Assembly: GCA_016219275.1 (NCBI GenBank) | Contig: JACRBM010000013.1 | Span: forward strand, 1-64,000 | Length of the DNA: 64,000 bases | Reading direction: 5' to 3' | Source: Chloroflexota bacterium | GTDB lineage: Bacteria > Chloroflexota > Anaerolineae > UBA4142 | Shown here: piece after piece, positions 31,897 through 40,961 of the stretch | How the letters are laid out: each line of letters begins with the position of its first letter | Numbering within the stretch: position 1 is the stretch's first letter | The notes under the pieces: generated by a model | Told to the model about the DNA's origin: nothing | The model's database searches: none | The model's input: only the letters and a program-made list of their open reading frames with translations | Made by a program: the position numbers and the translations under genes

Positions 31897-32571
31897 TTAT
31901 TTTTTGCGCGGCGGCAATCCTTCAAAAATCCGCCCGAGCGCGCCTTCGTTCTCAAGCGTCGCGACCGCAATCACTTCGTCACCCTCCGCGAGTTTCGTTT
32001 CGCCATACGGCACAATCGCTTTGCCATTCCGAATAACCAGCGGAATGACGCAATCTTCCGGGATCTTCAAGTCGCGCAAGGGTTTGCCAATCACCGGCGA
32101 GTCCGCCGGCACTTTGGCTTCGAGGAAGGTCGCGCCGGCTTCGCGCAGTGTGAGCAAGTGGACGAGCGAATGCGCCGGGATTTCGCGTTCGATTTGCGCG
32201 AGAATCAAATCCGTGACCGACACGGTCGTATCAATGCCGAGCAGTTTGAAGATTTGCTCGTTCTTGGGATTGTTGATGCGCGAGATGGTTCGATTGACGT
32301 TGAACTTGCGTTTTGCCATTTGGCAAATCATCAAATTATCTTCGTCATCGCCGGTGACCGCGACGACCAAGTCTGCGCGCGCCATGCCGGCTTCTTCCAT
32401 CACCAACGCGTCCGAGCCGTCGCCGCGCATCACAATGCCGCCAAATTCAATTGTGAGCGTATCGTACTTGCGCTTGTCTTTTTCGACAATGAGAATTTCG
32501 TGTTCTTGATTGAGGAGCGTCTTGGCAAGATAATAACCGACCTTGCCGCCGCCCACGATAATGATATACAT
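31897..32571 (-). CDS. TrkA-type potassium transport regulator (RCK_N and RCK_C)
   Basis: A 224-residue protein with an N-terminal Rossmann fold (IIVGGGKVGYYLA, then VIVEKD-type acidic residue) and a C-terminal RCK_C domain beginning near PADSPVIGKPL and ending DEVIAVATLE. Full RCK_N/RCK_C proteins bind NAD(H) or ATP and gate potassium transporters; some RCK_C domains bind c-di-AMP. It is nine bases from the RCK_N-only gene upstream. The pair resembles actinobacterial CeoB/CeoC. Confidence 0.9.
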   Translation of the reverse strand: MYIIIVGGGKVGYYLAKTLLNQEHEILIVEKDKRKYDTLTIEFGGIVMRGDGSDALVMEEAGMARADLVVAVTGDDEDNLMICQMAKRKFNVNRTISRINNPKNEQIFKLLGIDTTVSVTDLILAQIEREIPAHSLVHLLTLREAGATFLEAKVPADSPVIGKPLRDLKIPEDCVIPLVIRNGKAIVPYGETKLAEGDEVIAVATLENEGALGRIFEGLPPRKK

Positions 32572-32580
32572 CGCCGCCTC

Positions 32581-32997
32581 TTACTTTTTCGCGTCGGGTT
32601 GCGCGATCAAATCGGCAATCTTGTCCGACGCGAGAATCGTCGGTGAGATCGTTTCCATCAGACCGATCGCGTGATACGTGCCTTCGCGTACGGGATCGTT
32701 AAAGCGCGCGATGACGCGCGGCACGTTGAAAACCAGTTTCGCGACTTCGGCTGCCATCGCGTTCGTGTTGTCGCCCGCCGTGACGGCGATGAACACATCC
32801 GCGAGTTCGATGCCGGCGCGGCGTAGGATATCGCTATCAATCCCGGTGCCCAGGATTTTTTCGCCGCCGAAATCGGCGCCGAGGCGCGCGAACGCTTCGG
32901 TGCTTCGATCTATGATCGTGACGCGTTGTCCCTCGTGATCAAATCGTCGCGCGAGGTGCGCGCCTAATCTCCCGCATCCGACGATGATGATTCTCAT
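32581..32997 (-). CDS. TrkA-N domain (RCK_N) protein
   Basis: A 138-residue protein starting MRIIIVGCGRLGAHLARRF, a Rossmann nucleotide-binding domain with the acidic IIDRS at the end of strand 2. The C-terminal RCK_C domain is missing or reduced to a short tail (ILASDKIADLIAQP). It is paired with the full-length RCK protein and probably forms mixed rings with it. ATG 32997 fits the domain boundary. Confidence 0.88.
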   Translation of the reverse strand: MRIIIVGCGRLGAHLARRFDHEGQRVTIIDRSTEAFARLGADFGGEKILGTGIDSDILRRAGIELADVFIAVTAGDNTNAMAAEVAKLVFNVPRVIARFNDPVREGTYHAIGLMETISPTILASDKIADLIAQPDAKK

Positions 32998-33129
32998 TGC
33001 ATCCTCCCGCAGACTATACCACGAAATTTTTTCGACGTAAAGGGGTTGGCGCAAATTTTAAGCACGACTTGACCGTCCAACCATGCGCCGGTTTGGTTGC
33101 CTTGACAAGGTTGAGCCGTCGCGCCGCAA

Positions 33130-33591
33130 TCATTTTTGGTTTGCATTCGCGGCGCCGTTGTCGTCGCGCGCTCGTTCACGGCACAACCACACCGGACATG
33201 GCGCGTTCTTGAACACATAATTCGCCGTCGCGCCGAGGTAGAACTCGCCGAGCAATTTGCGGAATGGAATCCCCATCACAATCAAGTCCACCCCGCGATC
33301 GGTCGCTTCATTCACCAACGCCGACCCAGCCACCCGCGCCTGCAACAACTCGGATTCGACGTGACTATAATGTGCGCGCGCGATGCGTTCCGCCTCAATG
33401 AGCGCCTGTTCGCCGCGCTCTTGCGCTGGCAAATTCTCCGCGTCCACTGGCAAGGTGCGTTGCATCTCGATAACGTGGATGAGCAACACCTTGGCTTTGT
33501 CTGGCTTGGCGGTTTGGCAGGCGAGATGAATCGCGGCTTCGTCCGCCGGGATGCCTTCGATTGGCACCAGAATCTTGAATAGTTTTCCCAT
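33130..33591 (-). CDS. Universal stress protein (UspA family)
   Basis: A 153-residue single Usp domain. It starts KILVPIEGIPADEAA, with VLLIHVIEM after the first helix and the nucleotide-binding loop GVDLIVMGIPFRKLLGEFYLGATANYVFKNAPCPVWLCR, where the G-2X-G-9X-G(S/T) motif is partly degenerate. It starts five bases after the permease gene, so it is probably co-translated. Usp domains often regulate associated transporters. Confidence 0.87.
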   Translation of the reverse strand: MGKLFKILVPIEGIPADEAAIHLACQTAKPDKAKVLLIHVIEMQRTLPVDAENLPAQERGEQALIEAERIARAHYSHVESELLQARVAGSALVNEATDRGVDLIVMGIPFRKLLGEFYLGATANYVFKNAPCPVWLCRERARDDNGAANANQK

Positions 33592-33596
33592 AACTT

Positions 33597-35558
33597 TCAC
33601 CGTTCCAAATGATAAGGCACATCGAGCACCACGGTGTTGCGACGAAACAACAACGCCGCCTTGAGACGCAAGGCGGTCTGATTGTGCAACAAGTGCTGCC
33701 ACCAATGCGCCGGGATAGACTCGGGCAAGACTAGAATCAAAAACGCTTCGGGGTCTTGAAGATGTAACGCGTCAATATACGCAATCAACGGCTCGGTAAA
33801 TGAGCGGAACGGCGATTCGAGCAAAACCAGTTGCGTACCGTTGCCCCAGCGCGTCCACTGCTCGCGAAAATTCTCGGCTTCTTCCGTCTCATACGTAATG
33901 TGCACGGCAACCGGATCTTTGGCAAGCGAACGCGCAAACGCCAGCGCGCGCAACGTCACGATGTTAATGTCGCCAATCGGCACGACCACAATTTGACGCG
34001 GCGTCGCAATCGCGTGGGTGAGGCGCGTTACGCTCACCTGCTCGGCGACGAGATGATAGTGCCGGTAAATCACGTTAAAAATCAAAACGAGGATGGGCGT
34101 CAACACGACGACGATCCACGCGCCCAGTTGAAACTTCACTGAGCCGACGATCAACAACACGATGCCAGTCAACACACCACCCGTGGCGTTGATGACGAGA
34201 CTGCGTTGCCAACCCGCCGCGCGCAGCCGCCACCAATGTCGCACCATCCCGAATTGCGACAAGGTGAACGACAGAAAAACACCGACCGCGTACAACGGGA
34301 TGAGCGCGTGCGTACTCCCGCCGAAGGCGACGATCAACAGCGCGGCAACCGCGCCTAACACGATGATGCCATACGAAAATGCTAACCGATCTCCGCGAAA
34401 CAGGAATTGACGCGGCGCAAAGCCATCGCGCGCCAGCACCGAGAACAAACGCGGAAAGCCGTTGAAACTGGTATTCGCCGCGAGCACCAAAATCATCATC
34501 GTCGCGGCTTGAAACACGCCGTACATCACGCCATTGCCCAGCACCGCGCGACCCAGTTGCGAGATCACCGTCTCTGTCTCCGTCGGCGCTAGCCCGTACT
34601 GGTGCGCGAGAAACGTCACGCCGACAAAAAACACGCCGAGAATCCCTGCCATCCAGGTCAGCGTCGTCGCGGCATTATGTGTCTCTGGCGATTTGAACGC
34701 CGGCACACCGTTCGCAATCGCTTCCGTGCCGCTCATCGCGACACTGCCCGCGGCGAACGCGTGTAGAATCAAAAACAATCCCAGCGGCTCGAACTCGGTA
34801 TGTTCGAAATGCGGCTCGGCGGCGACGACTTCGCCCATCAACACGCGCGCCGCGCCAAGCAGGATAAGACCGGCGAGACTGAAAATAAACAGGTACGTCG
34901 GCAACGCAAAAATCGTACCCGATTCGCGAATGCCGCGCAGGTTGATGAGCGTGATAATGCCGATAAACACCACGGAAATTTCGACGCGGTACGGATACAG
35001 CGGTTGCGCCGCCGACGTTATCGCGGCAGTGCCCGCGGCAATCGAGACCGCGACCGTGAGTACGTAATCAATGAGCAACGCCGCCGCCGCGACCAAACCC
35101 GCTTGTGTTCCCAGGTTCTCGCGCGAGACCGTGTACGAACCACCGCCGTGCGGGTACGCGTGCACCGTTTGCCGGTACGAGAACGACACAATTGCGAGCA
35201 AGATAGCAATGCCCAGCGCGATGGGCAAGGCGTACGGCAAACCGAGCGTGCCCGCCGCGACCAGCACCAGCAAAATTTCTTCCGTCGCGTACGCGGACGA
35301 TGAAATCGCGTCGGATGAAAAAACTGCCAACGCCTTGAGCTTGGTGAGCCGCTCGTCTTTTTCCGCGATGGTTGGCAACGGCTTGCCGACCAGCCATACC
35401 TTGACGCGGCGATAAAGCAAGCCAAGCCCTTTGGTTGGGCGCGATACTTGCTCGGATGCGCGTAGATAGCCCGGAGCGACCCGGCGCAATGTATCTGAAC
35501 GCACCACGCGCACGTACGTATCACCCTGGCGTTTGCCGCGATGCAGTTCGCGCGTCAT
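33597..35558 (-). CDS. KimA-like APC-superfamily potassium/amino-acid permease
   Basis: About 653 residues with some twelve membrane helices and a cytoplasmic C-terminal region of about 170 residues. The opening WLVGKPLPT...KALAVFSSDAISSSAYATEEIL is the KimA/YdaO and Rv2690c-type signature, as is HAYPHGGGSYTVSRENLG. The downstream UspA and two RCK genes support potassium transport, since in mycobacteria a similar permease lies beside CeoB/CeoC. ATG 35558 is used. The frame extends to ATG 35681, but that start lies within a terminator-like hairpin. An alternative substrate is an amino acid. Confidence 0.78.
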   Translation of the reverse strand: MTRELHRGKRQGDTYVRVVRSDTLRRVAPGYLRASEQVSRPTKGLGLLYRRVKVWLVGKPLPTIAEKDERLTKLKALAVFSSDAISSSAYATEEILLVLVAAGTLGLPYALPIALGIAILLAIVSFSYRQTVHAYPHGGGSYTVSRENLGTQAGLVAAAALLIDYVLTVAVSIAAGTAAITSAAQPLYPYRVEISVVFIGIITLINLRGIRESGTIFALPTYLFIFSLAGLILLGAARVLMGEVVAAEPHFEHTEFEPLGLFLILHAFAAGSVAMSGTEAIANGVPAFKSPETHNAATTLTWMAGILGVFFVGVTFLAHQYGLAPTETETVISQLGRAVLGNGVMYGVFQAATMMILVLAANTSFNGFPRLFSVLARDGFAPRQFLFRGDRLAFSYGIIVLGAVAALLIVAFGGSTHALIPLYAVGVFLSFTLSQFGMVRHWWRLRAAGWQRSLVINATGGVLTGIVLLIVGSVKFQLGAWIVVVLTPILVLIFNVIYRHYHLVAEQVSVTRLTHAIATPRQIVVVPIGDINIVTLRALAFARSLAKDPVAVHITYETEEAENFREQWTRWGNGTQLVLLESPFRSFTEPLIAYIDALHLQDPEAFLILVLPESIPAHWWQHLLHNQTALRLKAALLFRRNTVVLDVPYHLER

Positions 35559-35672
35559 CAAATCCGGGTGAATCGTGTGATTCGCATCGTCGTGTTCCGA
35601 CGACGCACTTTGGTTTTCCGACTCAGGTCGAGCCGAATGTTCCACGTCCACTCCAAAATGGCGCAAAGGAAA

Positions 35673-35712
35673 ACGGCTCATCCCGCCGTGCCTCTGGATT
35701 CGGATGAGCCGT
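35673..35712 (-). terminator. Terminator or start-covering hairpin between deoD-like and permease genes
   Basis: A perfect 11-base-pair stem ACGGCTCATCC (minus strand 35712-35702) and GGATGAGCCGT (35683-35673) with an 18-base loop, followed by TTTCCTTT. It lies 90 bases after the purine nucleoside phosphorylase stop and covers the ATG at 35681, one of two candidate starts of the permease. Confidence 0.65.
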
Positions 35713-35801
35713 CTGGTTGGCTTGGAATCGGATGCCCCAGTGAATCAACTTTGCCAAAAAAGATTGGCGCAATAATAGCGCGATGCCGATAACGTGTCAA
35801 G

Positions 35802-36635
35802 TCACATTCGGGCGAGCACGCCCTTGACCAGCGCTCCTAGTTTCGGCACGGCAACCTTACCCGCGGCCAGCACTTCGGCATGGCTGACCTCGTGGTGCGC
35901 GTGCGCGAGCGAATTCGAGATGAGACTAACGCCAAGCACGCGCATGCCACTGTGGCGCGCGACGATCACTTCGGACACGGTGGACATGCCAACCGCGTCC
36001 GCGCCGATCAGCCGAATAAATCGCACGTCCGCCGGCGATTCAAACGACGGACCCGCGAGCATCAGGTAAACTCCCTCGCACAACGCGAGACCCAGTTCGC
36101 CCGCGACATGACGCGCGAGCTCGCACAACACAGGATCGTACGCATTTGTCATGTCCGGAAAACGCGGACCCAGCGTCGCATCGTTCGGACCGCGCAATGG
36201 ACTGTTGCCCGCCATGCCGACCATGTTGATGTGATCCGTAATCAACATCAAATCGCCGGCGTGAAAGTTCGCGTTGACGCCGCCCGCCGCATTCGTCACG
36301 ATGAGCGTGTCCGCGCCGAGCGCGCGCATCACGCGAATCGGCAAGGTCACTTGCCCCATCGTGTATCCTTCGTAGTAATGCGCGCGACCGCGCATCGCGA
36401 TGACCGTTTTACCACCCAACTCGCCGATCACGAGCGCGCCGCTGTGACCCTCCACGGTCGAAACCGGAAACCCAGGCACCTCGTTGAACAGAATTACATC
36501 CGCGCGCGTGATTTCGTCCGCCAGCGTGTTCAAGCCCGAACCCAAAACCAGTCCGATCTGCGGTTTGTGTTGTGTGCGCGTCGCGATATAGTGAGCCGCC
36601 TGTTCAATATCCGCGCGTGTGATGAAATGCTCCAC
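35802..36635 (-). CDS. Purine nucleoside phosphorylase (PNP class I trimeric type)
   Basis: A 277-residue enzyme with the PNP/MTAP pattern: IGLVLGSGLNTLADEI, phosphate-binding HSG in VEGHSGALVIGE, GRAHYYEGY, ITNAAGGVN-type base-binding (VTNAAGGVNANF), INMVGMAGNSPLRGPND and the Glu/Met region LMLAGPSFESPADVRFIRLIGADAVGMSTVSE. The start is GTG 36635. It cleaves purine nucleosides with phosphate in salvage. It is the first gene of the strand-wise group before the potassium module; the two are separated by a hairpin. Confidence 0.93.
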   Translation of the reverse strand: MEHFITRADIEQAAHYIATRTQHKPQIGLVLGSGLNTLADEITRADVILFNEVPGFPVSTVEGHSGALVIGELGGKTVIAMRGRAHYYEGYTMGQVTLPIRVMRALGADTLIVTNAAGGVNANFHAGDLMLITDHINMVGMAGNSPLRGPNDATLGPRFPDMTNAYDPVLCELARHVAGELGLALCEGVYLMLAGPSFESPADVRFIRLIGADAVGMSTVSEVIVARHSGMRVLGVSLISNSLAHAHHEVSHAEVLAAGKVAVPKLGALVKGVLARM

Positions 36636-36657
36636 TCTTCAAAATCCTCTGGTGAGA

Positions 36658-37350
36658 TTATGTTTGCAAAAGAAATGCGTCATGCTCGGCTGACGTGATA
36701 CCCGTGTGCAATTCACTCAAGACGGCTGCCATGTCGCCTTGGAGCAACGCGTTCACCGCGAGCCATAGACCCGGCAATACGCGACTAGGAATGACACCGC
36801 TGTCGTCCGGCGTCAACGCGACGTATTCTTCATCGCGCAGTTCGAACCAGTCCACGCGTACTTCGTGCGTTTGCCAAACGATATATTCTGGCACGCCATT
36901 GCGGCGATAGATATTTTTCTTGGCGTGCAAATCTAGTGCCGCACTCGTCGTCGCGATCTCGACAATCAACTCTTGAACGCCCTCGATGTAACCATCCACA
37001 CCGACACGCGATCGTCCGCTACGTTCCAATCGCAACAACGCATCTGGTTGTACTTCATTATCCGTATCGAGCCGAACCGTCGCGTTGTCCATAACAACGA
37101 TACCGGGAGTTGCCGCGCTATAAGCAATCAACCACCCGATCACGAACGCATGTGCCTTAGCATGAATCGAACTTACCGGTGACGGCATGTAGACGACTCC
37201 TTCGACAAGTTCGGCTTTTTTGATATGAGACATTGCGTTGTAGCGCCGTTCGAATTCCGCGCGCGTCAAGCGGTCGCCGTTTTCGAGTAGCGGCAAACGC
37301 ATCGCTTGAGATTGCGCCACCATGCGAACAGGCGCTTGGGTCATCGCCAT
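36658..37350 (-). CDS. Uma2-family (DUF820) PD-(D/E)XK nuclease-fold protein
   Basis: A 230-residue protein. The family core is visible: ELVEGVVYMPSPVSSIHA, then NATVRLDTDNEVQPDALLRL with the catalytic-type acidic Asp, VQELIVEIATTS with Glu, and the Lys-containing KKNIYRRNGVPEYIVW. ATG 37350 has GGTGGA upstream. Uma2 proteins are abundant in cyanobacteria and Chloroflexi and their substrates are unknown; many behave as dispersed accessory genes. Confidence 0.85.
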   Translation of the reverse strand: MAMTQAPVRMVAQSQAMRLPLLENGDRLTRAEFERRYNAMSHIKKAELVEGVVYMPSPVSSIHAKAHAFVIGWLIAYSAATPGIVVMDNATVRLDTDNEVQPDALLRLERSGRSRVGVDGYIEGVQELIVEIATTSAALDLHAKKNIYRRNGVPEYIVWQTHEVRVDWFELRDEEYVALTPDDSGVIPSRVLPGLWLAVNALLQGDMAAVLSELHTGITSAEHDAFLLQT

Positions 37351-37384
37351 CGGTCCACCTTCACAAGACAAGTTGAAAACTTGC

Positions 37385-38008
37385 CTACATCTTTGTCAAC
37401 AGTTCCGCTTTTTTCTGCTGGAACTCGGCGTCGCTCAAAATGCCGCGCCGTCGCAAATCATCCAACTGCGCGATGAGCAGAGGAATCGCCTCAGGTCCAT
37501 CCAGCGCGGGTAGTGCGGGGGACGCGGGACGACTCAATGCTTCTTTCTGATTTAACATTTCGGTCTTGAACACAATCGGCTCGGCGATATGCACCAACTT
37601 GTTGATGCCGGACTCGCTTGCCGTCAAGATTTCGATGTTGCCGTAATTGAAAATGCGTCCGAGCGCGGATTGATCGAGCACCACGTCGTTCACCTTTTCG
37701 AGCGACGAATCAATCACGTGCTTGTTGATGACACCCGCCATTTGAATGACGCGCTGATTCGTCACGAGGTACTCTTCGTTCGACCACGCGAGGTAATCGC
37801 GCAGAAACAACGCGCCGGGGACAAATAAAAACATCAGCGCCAGAATTCCAATTCCAACAGTCGCCGCAAGCAGCGCAATCGTCACGGCAACGATCACAAT
37901 TGTAAAAACCAGGTTGCCCACAAAGGATTGCGCCAACACCATCCAATGTTTGCGCGTGCGGACGACGATTTGTTCGTTCTTGCCAAGTAATTCTTCGACG
38001 TAACCCAT
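37385..38008 (-). CDS. Membrane protein with bacterial PH domain and C-terminal SHOCT motif
   Basis: A 207-residue protein with two hydrophobic helices (about 30-48 and 51-70). A PH-like domain (DUF304 type) contains EEYLVTNQRVIQMAGVINKHVIDSSLEKVNDV in outline. A short linker leads to a C-terminal SHOCT motif, IAQLDDLRRRGILSDAEFQQKKAELL. The ATG at 38008 immediately follows the recombinase stop, so the two are translationally linked. The molecular role is unknown; such proteins probably oligomerise at the membrane. Confidence 0.8.
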   Translation of the reverse strand: MGYVEELLGKNEQIVVRTRKHWMVLAQSFVGNLVFTIVIVAVTIALLAATVGIGILALMFLFVPGALFLRDYLAWSNEEYLVTNQRVIQMAGVINKHVIDSSLEKVNDVVLDQSALGRIFNYGNIEILTASESGINKLVHIAEPIVFKTEMLNQKEALSRPASPALPALDGPEAIPLLIAQLDDLRRRGILSDAEFQQKKAELLTKM

Positions 38009-38914
38009 TCATTCCTCCGCTGGTTCAGTCGCGCGCACCGGCACGAGCGCGAGCGCGCGTTGTTCGATGAGTCGTTGATAAACCTGGGTGGTCGCGATAC
38101 TTGTGTGACCTAACAAGCGTTGCACATTTTGCAAATTGGTTCCGCCGCTCAACAAATGCACCGCGAACGAGTGGCGCAACATGTGCGGCGAAACGGGCGT
38201 CGTGATCTGCGCGGTCTTGACGTACTCTTTGATGATGAGCCACAAGCCCTGCCGTGTTAAACGCTCGCCGTGCGGATTCACAAAGAGGGCGCGCTCGTCC
38301 AGGTTCGTGGTGAACACCGGGCGCGCACGGCGCAAATACTCGGCGACCGCTTCGAGCGCGCGCGCTTCAACGGGGATGACCCGGCGCTTGACGCCGCTGC
38401 CGACGCAGCGCACCACGCCGCCTTCCAAATTCACATCCTCCACGTCGAGCGAAACCAACTCGGTAACGCGCAAGCCGCTCGCGCTCAACAATTCCAAAAT
38501 CGCGCGATCGCGCAAACCTTTGGGCGTGTTGTTTTGCAATGGCGCGGCGAGTAAGCGTTCGACTTCATCCGGCGCGAGGACATGCGGAATTCGTTTGACT
38601 ACTTTGGGCGAGTCGAGCGTGGCGGTGGGATTGTCGGCGACCAGATTTTTTTCCTCGAGAAAGTGGAAAAACGTTTTGATGACCGCAACTTTGCGCGAGA
38701 CGGATGAGGCGGTGTACTGCCGGTCTTTGAGATGAATCAAAAAACTCAACAGCAACGGTTTGTCTACCCGACTCCACTGCGTCAGGTATTGCCGCTCGTT
38801 GAGCGCGAAATTCAACAATTGTTGGAGGTCGTTGCGATACGCTTCGATGGTATTGGGCGAGTACCCTTTATCATTTCGCAAGGCAGCTAGAAATTCTTGA
38901 ATCTGTTCTTCCAT
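38009..38914 (-). CDS. xerD: Tyrosine recombinase XerD-like
   Basis: A 301-residue recombinase. The N-terminal SAM-like core-binding domain opens IQEFLAALRNDKGYSPNTIEAY. The catalytic domain has Arg in SGLRVTELVSL, a beta-hairpin Lys region, HMLRHSFAVHLL (His-X-X-Arg), LGHTSIATTQVYQRL (His and Tyr nucleophile). Length and motifs match chromosomal XerC/XerD dimer resolution enzymes. No attachment site, integron or phage genes are adjacent, so it is probably the housekeeping enzyme. Confidence 0.88.
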   Translation of the reverse strand: MEEQIQEFLAALRNDKGYSPNTIEAYRNDLQQLLNFALNERQYLTQWSRVDKPLLLSFLIHLKDRQYTASSVSRKVAVIKTFFHFLEEKNLVADNPTATLDSPKVVKRIPHVLAPDEVERLLAAPLQNNTPKGLRDRAILELLSASGLRVTELVSLDVEDVNLEGGVVRCVGSGVKRRVIPVEARALEAVAEYLRRARPVFTTNLDERALFVNPHGERLTRQGLWLIIKEYVKTAQITTPVSPHMLRHSFAVHLLSGGTNLQNVQRLLGHTSIATTQVYQRLIEQRALALVPVRATEPAEE

Positions 38915-39034
38915 TTCGATGTCTCATTCAACTCAGTGCAATGATATTGTAGCACAAAGTACCACGAGTGTCGAATAGGTTCAGGAACAAATCGGGTTTC
39001 CCAAAATTCTGAGCATGGCGACTTGATTCGTTCC

Positions 39035-39063
39035 AAAAAAGCGCGCGGCATTCAACCGCGCGC
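39035..39063 (-). terminator. Intrinsic terminator of glmS
   Basis: The stem GCGCGCGG (39041-39048) / CCGCGCGC (39056-39063) with a seven-base loop; on the minus strand it is followed by TTTTTT (39040-39035). It lies about 20 bases downstream of the glmS stop. The region 38915-39034 upstream of xerD holds nothing else recognisable. Confidence 0.9.
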
Positions 39064-39083
39064 TTTGCCTATTCACCGTCCCA

Positions 39084-40943
39084 CTACTCCACCGTCACAC
39101 TCTTCGCCAGATTGCGCGGCTGGTCTACATCGCAGCCGCGCTTGAGCGCAACATAGTACGCGAGCAATTGCAGCGGCGCTGCCGCGACCAGCGGCGTCAA
39201 CTCTTCCGCCGCATGCGGCAAATACACCACATCGTCCGCGTACCGCGCGATACCGGCGTCGCCTTCGGTCGCAAGCGCGATCACCGGCGCGCGACGCGCG
39301 CGCACCTCCAGGATATTGCTCACCACCTTGTCAAACGTCGCGCTCTGCGTTGCGATCGCGACGACCGTGATGTCTGGGTCGAGCATCGCGATCGGACCAT
39401 GCTTGAGTTCGCCGGCAGGATACCCTTCGGCATGTAGATAACTGATCTCTTTGAGTTTCAACGCGCCTTCGAGCGCGGTCGGATAGCCAAAGCCGCGTCC
39501 GAAGAAAAAGCAACTCTTGCGCGTCCAGATTTTTTCCGCGAGCCGTTGCATCGCTTGATCCATGCCGAGCGCGGCTTGGACAAGATCGGGCACGCGCGCG
39601 AATTGTTGCGCGAGTTCCGCCACGCGCGTCGCATCGAGCGCGCCGCGTCGTTGCGCCAGGTCGAGCGCAATGAGTTCGAGCAAGAGCACCTGCGCGCTGA
39701 ACGTCTTGGACGCGACGACGCCGATTTCCGGACCGACGTGCAAGTGCACCGTCGCCGTGACACCACGCGTGATCGAACTACCGACGACGTTCGTCAGCGC
39801 GAGCGTTTGCGCGCCCGCCGATTTTGCGAGCCGCATACTCGCAATCGTATCCGCGGTCTCGCCCGATTGAGTGATGAGAATCGCGAGCGTCGTCTCGTCG
39901 AGCACCGGCGCGGCGTACCGAAACTCGGACGCGATCAGCGTCTCCGCCGGCACGCGCGCCCATTCTTCGAACACGCGCTTGCCGACCAAGCCCGCGTGGT
40001 ACGACGATCCGCACGCGAGCAAGACGACGCGTCGGACGCGCGCAAGGTCGAGCGAATCCAATTCATCAAGATGCGCGCCGCGCGCATCCACGCGCCCGCG
40101 CAACGCGTTCGCGAGCGCGGACGGTTGCTCGTTGATCTCCTTCAAAAAGAAATGCGGATACCCTTGCTTCTCCGCCGCTTGCGCGTCCCAGGTCACATCG
40201 AGCGGCGCGCGTTCGACCGGCGCGCCGTCGAGCGTACATAGACGAACCGCGTCCGGCGTAAGCGCGGCAATCTCGCCATCTTCGATCAGCATCACGCGCC
40301 GCGTGTACGGCAACAATGCCGGAATATCAGACGCGATGAAATTTTCGCCCGCGCCCATCCCGATCACGAGCGGCGAAAAGTGTCGCGCGCCGATCAACAA
40401 TTCGGGATTCTCCAAATCCATCACGCCAATGCCAAACGTCCCGCGCACGCGCTTTAACGCGCGCCGCACCGCATCAACCAACGCGTACCCGCGTGTTCCT
40501 TCATTTCCTTTATTTCCCTCCTCTCCCTCCAATTCCTGTTCTACCAGATGCGCGATCACCTCCGTGTCCGTCTCGCTCGCAAACTGGTGTCCGCGCGCGC
40601 GTAATTCATCGCGCAGTTCGGCGAAATTTTCGATGATGCCGTTGTGCACGACGGCGATGCGTCTGGCGCAATCGGTGTGCGGATGCGCGTTCGTATCGTT
40701 CGGAATGCCGTGCGTCGCCCAACGCGTATGCCCCAAGCCGAGCCGACCGCGCGGCGCGCCGCCATCGAGCGCATCGCGCAATTTCTTGAGTTTACCTTCA
40801 CTCTTGCGAATATCAATCACATGGTCGGGCGTGAGAATCGCCACACCCGCCGAGTCGTACCCGCGATATTCGAGCCGTTGCAAACCATCGAGCAAAATAG
40901 GCGCGGCGTCACGCGCGCCAACGTATCCGACGATGCCACACAT
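39084..40943 (-). CDS. glmS: Glutamine-fructose-6-phosphate aminotransferase (isomerizing)
   Basis: A 619-residue enzyme. The N-terminal glutaminase begins MCGIVGYVG with the Cys2 nucleophile and continues LQRLEYRGYDSAGVA, GHTRWATHG and HNGIIEN. Two SIS isomerase domains follow (ACGSSYHAG, ITQSGETADT, and GRGFGYPTALEGALKLKEISYLHAE in outline). It ends in the usual LAKSVTVE. ATG 40943 has GAGGAGG just upstream. It makes glucosamine-6-phosphate for peptidoglycan. Residues about 136-149 are a repeat-derived insertion. Upstream lies a glmS ribozyme that should cleave the mRNA when glucosamine-6-phosphate is high. Confidence 0.96.
   Translation of the reverse strand: MCGIVGYVGARDAAPILLDGLQRLEYRGYDSAGVAILTPDHVIDIRKSEGKLKKLRDALDGGAPRGRLGLGHTRWATHGIPNDTNAHPHTDCARRIAVVHNGIIENFAELRDELRARGHQFASETDTEVIAHLVEQELEGEEGNKGNEGTRGYALVDAVRRALKRVRGTFGIGVMDLENPELLIGARHFSPLVIGMGAGENFIASDIPALLPYTRRVMLIEDGEIAALTPDAVRLCTLDGAPVERAPLDVTWDAQAAEKQGYPHFFLKEINEQPSALANALRGRVDARGAHLDELDSLDLARVRRVVLLACGSSYHAGLVGKRVFEEWARVPAETLIASEFRYAAPVLDETTLAILITQSGETADTIASMRLAKSAGAQTLALTNVVGSSITRGVTATVHLHVGPEIGVVASKTFSAQVLLLELIALDLAQRRGALDATRVAELAQQFARVPDLVQAALGMDQAMQRLAEKIWTRKSCFFFGRGFGYPTALEGALKLKEISYLHAEGYPAGELKHGPIAMLDPDITVVAIATQSATFDKVVSNILEVRARRAPVIALATEGDAGIARYADDVVYLPHAAEELTPLVAAAPLQLLAYYVALKRGCDVDQPRNLAKSVTVE
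40497..40537 (-). repeat. In-frame 9-base repeat within glmS
   Basis: On the + strand the units TTCATTTCC, TTTATTTCC, CTCCTCTCC and CTCCAATTCC run in register. On the coding strand they encode the three-residue periodic stretch GEEGNKGNEGTRG, which is absent from typical GlmS sequences between the LVEQEL helix and the ALVDAVRRAL helix. Confidence 0.75.
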
Positions 40944-40961
40944 GGGAACCCTCCTCTGGGG

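Noticed and set aside
35673-35800. ydaO-type c-di-AMP riboswitch upstream of the KimA-like gene
   Set aside because: A CCGAATCC stretch is present, but the conserved GGGTGAATC core and the remaining paired elements could not be located. Kept only as a hypothesis in the hairpin finding.
38009-38914. XerD-like recombinase as an integrative element integrase
   Set aside because: No attachment repeats, phage or plasmid genes are adjacent, and motifs and size fit the chromosomal Xer enzyme.
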